In this document: one piece after another, positions 56,255 through 64,000 of the stretch | Layout: each line of letters begins with the position of its first letter | Position numbering within the stretch: the first letter of the stretch is position 1 | Assembly (NCBI RefSeq): GCF_904846155.1 | Contig: NZ_CAJGZP010000001.1 | Span: 1,984,001 to 2,048,000, forward strand | Source of the DNA: Psychrobacter fulvigenes | Lineage (GTDB): Bacteria > Pseudomonadota > Gammaproteobacteria > Pseudomonadales > Moraxellaceae | Direction: 5' to 3' | DNA length: 64,000 nucleotides | Notes under the pieces: model-generated | The model's database searches: none | What the model was told of the DNA's origin: nothing | Seen by the model: the letters and a program-made list of their open reading frames with translations, nothing else | Made by a program: the position numbers and the translations under genes

Positions 56255-56776
56255 CTAGCCTAGTTCTTTGATTAAGTCGTCAATTTTTTTGGTCTGTTTT
56301 TCTAAAGTGTCAATTGCTTCAGAAATTTGGATAGTTTCTGTCTTAGGCTCTATATATCCGCCATAGAGTTGGTCGAAAAGGACAACATTAGAATGAAAAC
56401 TATCTAAAGTGCTTTTGTTCTGAACAATCTGTCGCGTTAGCACATCTTTATAGCTACCATCAGGATTCATCTCAAGTTCAGGTACAACCTCTATAATGAC
56501 CATGCTTTCTTGTACATTATCGACTTTTGCCATAGTACGTAATAGGCTTGTCATTTTTTTACCATCAAGCTCTAGACGTTCATTATATGAAGCATCTAAA
56601 GCCTCCATTCTCTCCTCACGTTGACGCTCTGCTCGCTCTCTCGCGGCTCTTCTGCGCTCTGCATCTTCATTATCACTATAACTGCTTGATGAACTACTAC
56701 TGTCATCACTAAGTGCTGCTATCGTAGCGGTAGCGACAGCTACCACTGCTCCTCCAATTAACCATGGTAAGGCCAT
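56255..56776 (-). CDS. Membrane-anchored small coiled-coil protein
   Basis: 173 aa. One N-terminal membrane helix (residues 4-22, Ala/Val-rich), a Ser-rich acidic spacer, an Arg/Glu-rich helix (ERRRAARERAERQREER) and a C-terminal domain with a final coiled coil. No known family. It lies 4 bp after the single-GTPase gene and upstream of the dynamin-like gene, so it is probably an adaptor tying these GTPases to the membrane. Confidence 0.65.
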   Translation of the reverse strand: MALPWLIGGAVVAVATATIAALSDDSSSSSSSYSDNEDAERRRAARERAERQREERMEALDASYNERLELDGKKMTSLLRTMAKVDNVQESMVIIEVVPELEMNPDGSYKDVLTRQIVQNKSTLDSFHSNVVLFDQLYGGYIEPKTETIQISEAIDTLEKQTKKIDDLIKELG

Positions 56777-56780
56777 AACT

Positions 56781-57656
56781 CTATTCTCCCATCTCTAATT
56801 TATAGTGTTCTTTGGATATATCAACCATAAAGCTTTTTAGATTCTTCATTGTAGAACTAAAGCTTTTAGCATCTGCTTCAATATTACTAGCTTTTTCTTT
56901 ATATTTATTCAAAACCTGATCTAGTTGTTTTTTCTCTTCTTTTAATTGCTTTATGAGTTGCTGCTTCTGTTGTAGTTGTCTTTCTGCGCGAACGTCTTGC
57001 ACAGACACTGACAATTTCTGTAAAAGGTCATGCAGGCTATCAATGTTGCTAATTTTAATAAGGCCTTCAATGTTCTTTTCAGCGCCCGTCTTATAAACCG
57101 TATTAGAAACTGCAATGCATTTGGGCTCAAATCCTATATATATCTCGCACTGTTGTAGCACCTTGTTTCTAATGTCTTCTAGTTTCTTATCCTCTTCTTT
57201 ATCAACTTTACTGAGTACAACAATGATATTATCGCTTGCGTATTCACCAAACGAATTAACTAGATTCTGAAGAAACTCAATCTCTACAGCTTCTAATTCA
57301 CCTTGTAGTTGATGCACAAAAAGGACAATGTCGGCTTTTCCAACACCTTTCATAGCAGTTAGGTTGTCTTCAGTGGATGCATCTAGACCTGGGGTGTCAA
57401 GAAAAACAAAGTCATCTGTTTCAAACTTTTTGACTTCGGCAGTTTCACGAAAATCATTTGTCTTAAAGTATTCACTGTCAATATGCTCAGTTAGCATGTT
57501 GAGCAAATAGCTTTTACCAGCGTTCATCAACCCCCAAGCTACCACAACTGGTTTAGACGTTCCTTCCGATTTAGCCTGCAACAGAGTATTGCCTTGCTTC
57601 AGAACAACCTCGCTATTTTTAATGGTTTTTTTATACCGTTTCTCTAAATTATCCAT
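56781..57656 (-). CDS. Dynamin/Era-like GTPase
   Basis: 291 aa. P-loop GLMNAGKSY (42-50), switch II DTPGLDAST, base-recognition SKVD (VVLSKVDKEED), then a C-terminal coiled coil (about 215-270). Related in style to the second module of the 1183-aa protein. First gene of the four-gene operon. Confidence 0.8.
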   Translation of the reverse strand: MDNLEKRYKKTIKNSEVVLKQGNTLLQAKSEGTSKPVVVAWGLMNAGKSYLLNMLTEHIDSEYFKTNDFRETAEVKKFETDDFVFLDTPGLDASTEDNLTAMKGVGKADIVLFVHQLQGELEAVEIEFLQNLVNSFGEYASDNIIVVLSKVDKEEDKKLEDIRNKVLQQCEIYIGFEPKCIAVSNTVYKTGAEKNIEGLIKISNIDSLHDLLQKLSVSVQDVRAERQLQQKQQLIKQLKEEKKQLDQVLNKYKEKASNIEADAKSFSSTMKNLKSFMVDISKEHYKLEMGE

Positions 57657-57817
57657 ATTTAACCTATTTTAAATTTTTAATTATTGGCATATACCTATAT
57701 TCAGACTATAGCCTTACAAACTGAACTCTTAATCTCATAAACCCCTTTTCCATTCAAATTATTTGATACTCCTTATCGGTATTAAATGTTTGAGTAGTCT
57801 TATACTCAAAAAAATGA

Positions 57818-58462
57818 TTAGAGCTTATCCTTCAAAAGCTTACTTAAAAAACCAAGCTCTTTAACCTCTAGCTCCTTAGCGAGTGTTGCAATAGCTTTCA
57901 GTTCTTCTTCAGACAACTTATTATATAGATTGTCATCAGGATTGATCTTTACTTCACTTTTCCTGTTTTTCTTTTTAGCCATGTTTATTCGCAATCTAAA
58001 CAAGATGCGTTGTAAAGGAGATATCGGAGCAATATTCATGCCAGTACTTATAGCAGGCTTTTTTTCTGCTTTATCCAATGCCTCAGCCTGTGCCAGTCCT
58101 ACCACAAAATGTGATTTTTCAAATAGTGGCTCTAACTGGCGGTACAGATCATCGGGTATGATACCTTTTAATTCGGTCTCAACGATGCGTAATGCCAATG
58201 CTTGGGCAATGCTTAAGGTATGGGTAGATGTGTTTTTTAGGCGCTTCCAGCGCCAACTGTAGGGCTTGTCGTCGGTATGTACTTCTAAAGGGACAATTTC
58301 GTTAAGTAAATTTAAATCTCTTTGTATCGTACGTATTTGTACATCCATTCCTTTGGATTTTAGGTGGGTCTGAATGTCTATGGTAGACACATAGTTACTT
58401 TTAATAAGATACTGAATAATCAGTAGTTGACGCTTGATGACATTGTTTGCAGTATTGTTCAC
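57818..58462 (-). CDS. DeoR/WYL-type helix-turn-helix regulator lacking a WYL domain
   Basis: 214 aa. N-terminal winged helix-turn-helix (QLLIIQYLIKSNYVSTIDIQ ... IRTIQRDLNLL) typical of WYL-domain regulators. The expected WYL domain is absent; residues 150-214 are Lys/Glu-rich helices instead. Such regulators control phage-defence loci. Its position between the GTPase operon and type I restriction genes, on the same strand, fits control of the GTPase operon. Confidence 0.68.
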   Translation of the reverse strand: MNNTANNVIKRQLLIIQYLIKSNYVSTIDIQTHLKSKGMDVQIRTIQRDLNLLNEIVPLEVHTDDKPYSWRWKRLKNTSTHTLSIAQALALRIVETELKGIIPDDLYRQLEPLFEKSHFVVGLAQAEALDKAEKKPAISTGMNIAPISPLQRILFRLRINMAKKKNRKSEVKINPDDNLYNKLSEEELKAIATLAKELEVKELGFLSKLLKDKL

Positions 58463-58572
58463 GTAATTCTCAACCCTGTTCTAAACGATGTCTCAAGCAT
58501 AGCAAATGTCATCCGCTATACATATACAAAACCATTTCGTAGCGTCTTATAATGTCGCAGTATTTTTAAGCC

Positions 58573-59969
58573 TTATTTTTTCTTTTTGGTTTTGTTCGCT
58601 TTTTTTTCGGCTTCAATCTTAGCCAATAGCGCCTCAGCACTATTTTCACCGCTGATCAGATCAGGATTTTGCTCGCGCCACTCAGCGGTCAAATTACCTG
58701 TAAAAGCTTGATGCAAAATAGACTGGGTTAGGTTATCGACTCGGGCCTTGGCAATGGCTACATTTTTTTCTATTTGATCGGCGTGAGCAAAGAATAGGTC
58801 AATAAGTCTAATTATTTCCTTTTGCTCTTTAATGGGAGCGGTAGGTGTGGGAATCTTGTTTAAATCTTTTTGATTAATCTTAGGTAGTACACTTCGACTT
58901 TCTGCATTTGAAGCCCAATGGGTGAACTTTGCTGAAAGCATCCAATACCATAGGTATTTTGTCTCTATTTTAGAATTAATGGGATACATATCTGCACTAC
59001 ACAATCCATTAAATTCAGCTATGACGACCTTACAAAGATAAGGCCGGATTTTAGAATAAATAATCTGACCTTTTTGAAATCCATGTTTAGCACTTTTGAC
59101 ATTATCATCTTCAATAGTAGATATTTCAATAACTTTACCCTTATTACTCGCAATATGGTTAGGAGCTAAATGAATAGCTTTAGGTGTTAATTTAGGATCC
59201 TCAAGATTTGAGGCAATTTCAGCTACTGCTTCAAACTTTAACCATTGCCAGTTTATAGGCAGTTTTTGTAATTCTTCAGTTCTAAACTTATTCAGTTCCG
59301 CTTGGTTAGAAAAAGCACCACCTATATCACTATTATTTTTTCTCCAATCATCCGTCAAACTTCCATTAAATGCATCATTTAAAACAGACTGCCGAAACTT
59401 CTCAATCAACTTAGGTATGGCATCGAGTCGGGCTTGGGTTTGGGAGACGGTTGTTAAGTATTGATTCAATATTTGTGATATCACTTTCTGTTCATTTAAT
59501 GGCGGTAGAGCAATTTCGATATTTTCGATAGCCTTGGCTGAAATATTAGGCTGAGCGCCTCCATAGGCAATATCATATATTGTTTGCTTTAAACTCTGTA
59601 TCAAGTAATTCCTAAACGATTCAGACCTTAAGCTCTGGCTAACAAACTTTATATTACCAACTCGTTGGTTTTGATAAGTTTTTCCATCTTCTCGATATAC
59701 CCCCATTTTGCCAGTAGTGGCTCCTGACATTGCTATCAACAAATCACCTTTATTAATAACGAAAGATTCTGCTTGCTCATTTGCTTTAACAAAGACTGAG
59801 TTCTCTGTTGATACCGTATTGTCTTGTATATCACCAATTCTAATTAAGGGTACGTTTTTATTGTCTTGTAGTAAGTATTCAGCACTCTTAAAGGCATATC
59901 CGTTTTTAAGTACACATAATTACCTAGCTTAGTACTGACCCACCCCTCAGGCAATGCTAATTCACTCAT
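58573..59969 (-). pseudogene. hsdS: Type I restriction specificity subunit HsdS, frameshifted
   Basis: The start at 59969 overlaps the hsdM stop (ATGA) and reads MSELALPEGWVSTKLGNYVYLK, then meets a stop. The correct frame continues KNGYAFKSAEYLLQ if one A is added to the A5 run at 59903-59907. The rest has both target-recognition domains, each followed by conserved helices (LPPLNEQKVISQIL, APIKEQKEIIRLID). With the base restored, about 465 aa, normal HsdS. The visible long frame alone (from 59742) lacks the first half of domain 1. Confidence 0.8.
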
Positions 59970-61555
59970 TGCTGCACCTCACTATCCAAACCCAACACAT
60001 CAAGCAGTAGCTTCTTTTGAGCACTGGCTTCATCACCTTGACCTAAGGCCTGCATCAGTTCATCTAGTTGACGCAATGCTTCAGTCAGCTCGGTCATCGC
60101 CTCGCCTGCCAGCACATGCGGCTCAGGCAAATCCTCTGCTGAGATATTATCGCTGTCACGTATCCAGCTGATATCTAAGCTATCGGCTTTCTCTTCGCTG
60201 ATCCACTCACGGCTAAACACCCGCCAGCGGCTGTTTTCCATATTTTGCTCAGCCGTCTCATCCTTATCTCCATCATCTTCAGGAGCGAATGACCAGTCGC
60301 CCTCTACTCGGGGACTTGTTCCCTCTGCCTTGTCGCCATATAGCGCTTCAAAGGGCGCGAGATGCTGCGGGCTAAACGGCGTGCGCTTACCGAAGCTTGG
60401 CATATTGGTACGCAGATCATAGACCCAGACATTCTCAGTACAGCCTTGGTCTTGGTCAGGATTAGCGGTAGTACCTTTGGTAAAGAATAAGACGTTGGTC
60501 TTTACCCCAGCGGCATAAAAGATGCCAGTGGGCAGACGCAGGATAGTGTGCAAATTGCACTTGTCCATCAGGTCACGGCGAATATCAGTACCGATGCCCG
60601 CTTCAAACAGTACGTTATCCGGCAATACCACCGCTGCCCGCCCGCCTGGCTTTAGATTGCGATAGATGTGCTGTAAGAACGCCAATTGCTTGTTACTGGT
60701 CTTATACGTCAAGTCATCACGGGTAATACTGGCGTCACCGCCTTTTGAGGTACCAAATGGTGGATTGGCTAAGATGACATCAGCACGAGGTAGACTGGCA
60801 CCTGCTTCACCTAGAGCGTTACCTTGATGAATAACGCCTTCATTGTCTCCTTCCATACCATGAAGCATACAGTTCATGAGTGCTAGACGGCGAGTATTGG
60901 GCACTAGCTCGACACCGACAAAGGCTTTGGTTTTTTGAAACTTCGCCTGCTCAGGACTTAGGTCAAACAAGTCATCAGTCTCAGACTTGATATAAGTATC
61001 AGCGGCGATTAAGAACCCTGCGGTACCGGCTGCAGGGTCTTGAATGACCTCGCCGGCTTTGGGTTGGATACAGCGGACAATACTATCGATGAGCACACGC
61101 GGGGTAAAGTACTGACCAGCGCCTGATTTGGTCTCGGTTGCGTTCTTCTCCAGCAGACCTTCATATAAGTCGCCCAAACCATCGTTTTGAATACTAAACC
61201 AATCTAGAGAGTCTAAGCTTTTCACCAGTTGCTCTAAGTGGCGTGGCTCTCTTAAGCGGGTATAGGCGTCGTTATAGATAGTAGCAATAAGCTGGTCATC
61301 ACTCTTTGACAGATCGAGCAGCACTTGCTTATATTTATTGAGTAGATTAAGCCCAGATAACTCGTTGATATCTGTCCAGCGGCAGCCCTCAGGGAGCTTA
61401 TGAGCGACCAATACGCCTTGTTCTGTATTTTCATATTCCATCTTGATGAATAACAGTAATACCAGCTCAGTCACATAATCACTGTAATTGATACCATCAT
61501 CTCGCAGGACATCACATAGGTTCCAAAGTTTTTGCACGATATTACTGGTACTCAT
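59966..61555 (-). CDS. hsdM: Type I restriction-modification methyltransferase HsdM
   Basis: 529 aa. N-terminal HsdM helical domain, then the N6-adenine methyltransferase core with motif I QDPAAGTAGFLIAA and motif IV ILANPPFGTS. The start at 61555 has AGGAAG. It needs HsdS to select its target; with hsdS frameshifted the system may be off. Confidence 0.93.
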   Translation of the reverse strand: MSTSNIVQKLWNLCDVLRDDGINYSDYVTELVLLLFIKMEYENTEQGVLVAHKLPEGCRWTDINELSGLNLLNKYKQVLLDLSKSDDQLIATIYNDAYTRLREPRHLEQLVKSLDSLDWFSIQNDGLGDLYEGLLEKNATETKSGAGQYFTPRVLIDSIVRCIQPKAGEVIQDPAAGTAGFLIAADTYIKSETDDLFDLSPEQAKFQKTKAFVGVELVPNTRRLALMNCMLHGMEGDNEGVIHQGNALGEAGASLPRADVILANPPFGTSKGGDASITRDDLTYKTSNKQLAFLQHIYRNLKPGGRAAVVLPDNVLFEAGIGTDIRRDLMDKCNLHTILRLPTGIFYAAGVKTNVLFFTKGTTANPDQDQGCTENVWVYDLRTNMPSFGKRTPFSPQHLAPFEALYGDKAEGTSPRVEGDWSFAPEDDGDKDETAEQNMENSRWRVFSREWISEEKADSLDISWIRDSDNISAEDLPEPHVLAGEAMTELTEALRQLDELMQALGQGDEASAQKKLLLDVLGLDSEVQQ

Positions 61556-61719
61556 ATAACTTCCTAATTCTATTTATGTCGTTGTTGTCTTAATAAGCTG
61601 TTTTAATAAATGCATAAGCGGCGCTAAGTATAGTGACTTCGAGCCAGTCTTTCATCATTAAAATGGCTAGACTGGCTAATAAACGTCAAATGATGTCGCT
61701 CATTATCATCTTCGTAAGA

Positions 61720-64000
61720 CTATGCTTGCCATAACTCTTCATTCATTTGCTCTAGTACGTCGTCAAGACGATCTTGCAGGATTTTGTTAAACTGCTTCAC
61801 TCCGCCTTTACTTGAGAAGCGCTCATTAATGAATTGCTTATCCACCACCGTCTCATATTGGAGCTGTTTGGCCAATCTATCTAGCCATTTACGCTGCAGT
61901 GGTGTCCAAGCTTGGCTGGCATAGATACTTTGCATCGCCTGATTCACACGAGTTTCAAAGGGTATTAAAGGCTCTCCTAATGCCGCACGCCTAATATGAC
62001 CCACTAAGCTGGAGGCTATGTCCTGATTGGTCTTATTACGCCAAGCAGATCGAAGCTTGGCTTCACTATATCCAGCATTACCCAGCATGATTTTGACCTC
62101 TGTCAGATCTTGACGCGTTAAATTCCTAGGGTTAGTCGCTATAACGGTCAATGCTACTGAGTCGTTTAGATTGTTATTAATGAATTTATCAAAGCTTTCT
62201 AGGTAGTCTCCTGGACGCTCATGCTCACCATAGCCTTGCGTTCTCTCTAATAGCTCATCTTCACCCTCATATATCACTGGCATACGCTCTGAGCCCGCTA
62301 AATATTTCACTTCTGTTAGCTGACTTATCAAGTTGCTGTGTTTGGTTAAGAATGCTTTGGCGTTTTCCACACCCCCTTCATGTAGCGATTGATGCAGCTT
62401 TTCAGGTGCCACGCCCCATATATCTTGCAGCTCCTCTAACTTGGCTTTTAAATCTGGATTGTGCTCAGATTTTTTATCAGCGCGACGCATCACTCGCATA
62501 ATCTTTTGTGACAACTCATCTAACACCTCTTGCTGGTGCTGATCGATCTGCTCCTTGGATATAACAAACCCATCATGATTAGAGTCATCATTGATCTCTA
62601 ACTCATCCTGCGATTGTGCATCTGTGTGCTGATTGTCCAATTGATAGTTTGAGACCTTTTCAGCTACCTCTGGTAACGCCGTACTTGGTTCATTACTAAC
62701 TAACTCATCAATGAGTTGATCAATAGTGATATTTGGCTTTTTCACCAGTGGCTTCATGGTATTTACTTCTTGGAGTGAAGCAAACAAATCGACTGGATCA
62801 TAGACTTTAAACACCGTTTTACCAATGTCATCACAGCGCCGGGTTGCACGCCCAATCATCTGCTCAAACAAAATGCGCGACTTCACGCGGCGTAAAAACA
62901 CCAAGTGACAAATCTTTGGCACATCAATGCCCGTTGTTAATAAGTCTACGGTAATGGCAATAGTCGGGAGTTTCTCATTTTTATAACGGCGAATTAACTG
63001 CCCCACTTTATCACTGGCACCGGTTATCTTTTTCACAGAATCGACATTGTAGTCATCACCATACAAATCAGAGAACACTTCGTCGAGTAAGTTCTTGACC
63101 ATATCTGCATGCAGGTCAGTGGCACAGAATATTAAGGCTTTTTCTTCACCATTAGGATCGAGCTCTTGGGCTAATTGCTCACAGATAACGCGGTTAAACC
63201 CTTCTGTAATCACAGTACGGTTGAAGTTTGCCACCTCAAAATTGAGTTCGTCTTCAAGTTCAGCAGTATCTACCATACCAGTCAAAGCATCAATACGCGC
63301 AACTTCAGCACCTTTTTCTAAATGAATGCCATTTTTGGTTAATAGGGTTTCATAGCGAATAGGTGGCTCATAATCGATCAACCAATCTGCAGCGACAGCT
63401 TCACGATAGGAATAGGTATATACAGGCTTGCCAAATATCTCACTGGTATGCTTGGCTGGTGTTGCGGTTAGGCCTATTTTTACCGCATCAAAATAGTCTA
63501 AGGCACGGCGATAAGTGGACAAATACTGGGTATTATCTCGTACAGCAAGCTCTCCCTCACTCATTTCTTGATCTAGGGTATAACCCCTATGCGCTTCATC
63601 GACAATGATACAATCATACTGATCTACCGTTGGTGGCACCTCACTGTCGAATATTCGCCTGACCATAGCCTGCACTGTTGCTACTTGTACTCGGGTTTCA
63701 GCTTCTACCGCCATGTCTCCTAGCTCAGTGATGTTATATATCTTTGATAGGGTTTGATTTTGCTCAAGCGTCATTTCTTGCATACTGTCAAATGCCTGCT
63801 CTCCAAGCGCTGTTCTATCTACTAAGAACAAAATACGCTTAAAGCGTTCAGCTTTTAAAAAGCGATAAATAAGCCCAATGATGGTTCTAGTCTTACCCGT
63901 ACCCGTTGCCATAGCAAGCAGACACTTATTACTGCCCGCTTCTAAATTTGCCTCAACCGCTTTGATGGCATTGACTTGATAGTCTCTTAAGCCTAGATAG
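61720..64000 (-). CDS. hsdR: Type I restriction endonuclease subunit HsdR, N-terminus beyond window
   Basis: The last about 760 residues of HsdR. Frame continues to the window edge (LGLRDYQVNAIKAVEANLE). Helicase motifs: Walker A MATGTGKTRT, DEAH box IIVDEAHRGY, GLTATP, motif VI MIGRATRRC. The C-terminal domain contacts the methylase. The nuclease domain should lie beyond 64000. 164 bp separate it from hsdM. Confidence 0.92.
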   Translation of the reverse strand, partial: YLGLRDYQVNAIKAVEANLEAGSNKCLLAMATGTGKTRTIIGLIYRFLKAERFKRILFLVDRTALGEQAFDSMQEMTLEQNQTLSKIYNITELGDMAVEAETRVQVATVQAMVRRIFDSEVPPTVDQYDCIIVDEAHRGYTLDQEMSEGELAVRDNTQYLSTYRRALDYFDAVKIGLTATPAKHTSEIFGKPVYTYSYREAVAADWLIDYEPPIRYETLLTKNGIHLEKGAEVARIDALTGMVDTAELEDELNFEVANFNRTVITEGFNRVICEQLAQELDPNGEEKALIFCATDLHADMVKNLLDEVFSDLYGDDYNVDSVKKITGASDKVGQLIRRYKNEKLPTIAITVDLLTTGIDVPKICHLVFLRRVKSRILFEQMIGRATRRCDDIGKTVFKVYDPVDLFASLQEVNTMKPLVKKPNITIDQLIDELVSNEPSTALPEVAEKVSNYQLDNQHTDAQSQDELEINDDSNHDGFVISKEQIDQHQQEVLDELSQKIMRVMRRADKKSEHNPDLKAKLEELQDIWGVAPEKLHQSLHEGGVENAKAFLTKHSNLISQLTEVKYLAGSERMPVIYEGEDELLERTQGYGEHERPGDYLESFDKFINNNLNDSVALTVIATNPRNLTRQDLTEVKIMLGNAGYSEAKLRSAWRNKTNQDIASSLVGHIRRAALGEPLIPFETRVNQAMQSIYASQAWTPLQRKWLDRLAKQLQYETVVDKQFINERFSSKGGVKQFNKILQDRLDDVLEQMNEELWQA

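Noticed and set aside
59708..59932. Plus-strand 74-codon frame over hsdS
   Set aside because: Antisense to the frameshifted start of hsdS, which explains the sequence fully.

Overview
The window looks like a chromosomal segment of a gammaproteobacterium of the Moraxellaceae, most likely Psychrobacter. This is an inference from gene content (an Acinetobacter-style hca/pca set for plant phenolics combined with TRAP transporters), moderate G+C and the IS types. No rRNA or housekeeping marker confirms it.

Left half (about 1-26400), catabolism of hydroxycinnamates and 4-hydroxybenzoate. Almost everything is on the minus strand. hcaC (CoA ligase), hcaA (hydratase-lyase), hcaB (aldehyde dehydrogenase) and hcaD (acyl-CoA dehydrogenase), with a MarR regulator, convert ferulate/coumarate-type acids to hydroxybenzoates. 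pobA makes protocatechuate. pcaGH, pcaB, pcaDC (fusion), pcaIJ and pcaF carry it to acetyl-CoA and succinyl-CoA, under an IclR-type regulator. One dctQM membrane pair is accompanied by four dctP loci: one intact, one frameshifted, one split by an IS, and one reduced to a 57-codon remnant next to dctQM. A conserved promoter/operator module stands before both pcaF and the intact dctP.

26700-31300: a thiamine-diphosphate 2-oxoacid decarboxylase, then tRNA-Gly(GCC). An integrative element begins at the tRNA 3' end, with an Xre regulator, an excisionase-like protein and a tyrosine integrase. I did not see the far attachment site in the window.

31300-41500: IS-rich cargo. It holds an IS3-family element fused to a truncated gene, a run of secreted or lipoproteins (two with WG repeats, two paralogous lipoproteins), a second copy of the IS seen at 4598 (here splitting a secreted protein), an HNH nuclease and a decayed methyltransferase.

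41590-64000: a defence-island-like region. It contains a four-gene SMC/MukB-like, MukE-like, MukF-like and TOPRIM operon (Wadjet/MksBEFG-like, order C-B-A-D), an McrC remnant, and a UmuC-UmuD chimeric gene. A nest of IS630 and IS256 debris follows. Next comes an operon with a double-GTPase dynamin-like protein, a membrane-anchored small protein, a second GTPase and a Cys-cluster protein. A DeoR/WYL-type regulator and type I restriction genes hsdR (cut by the window edge), hsdM and a frameshifted hsdS end the window.

Several genes are broken by one-base losses in homopolymers. These may be real decay or a systematic assembly error, and many pseudogene calls depend on which.
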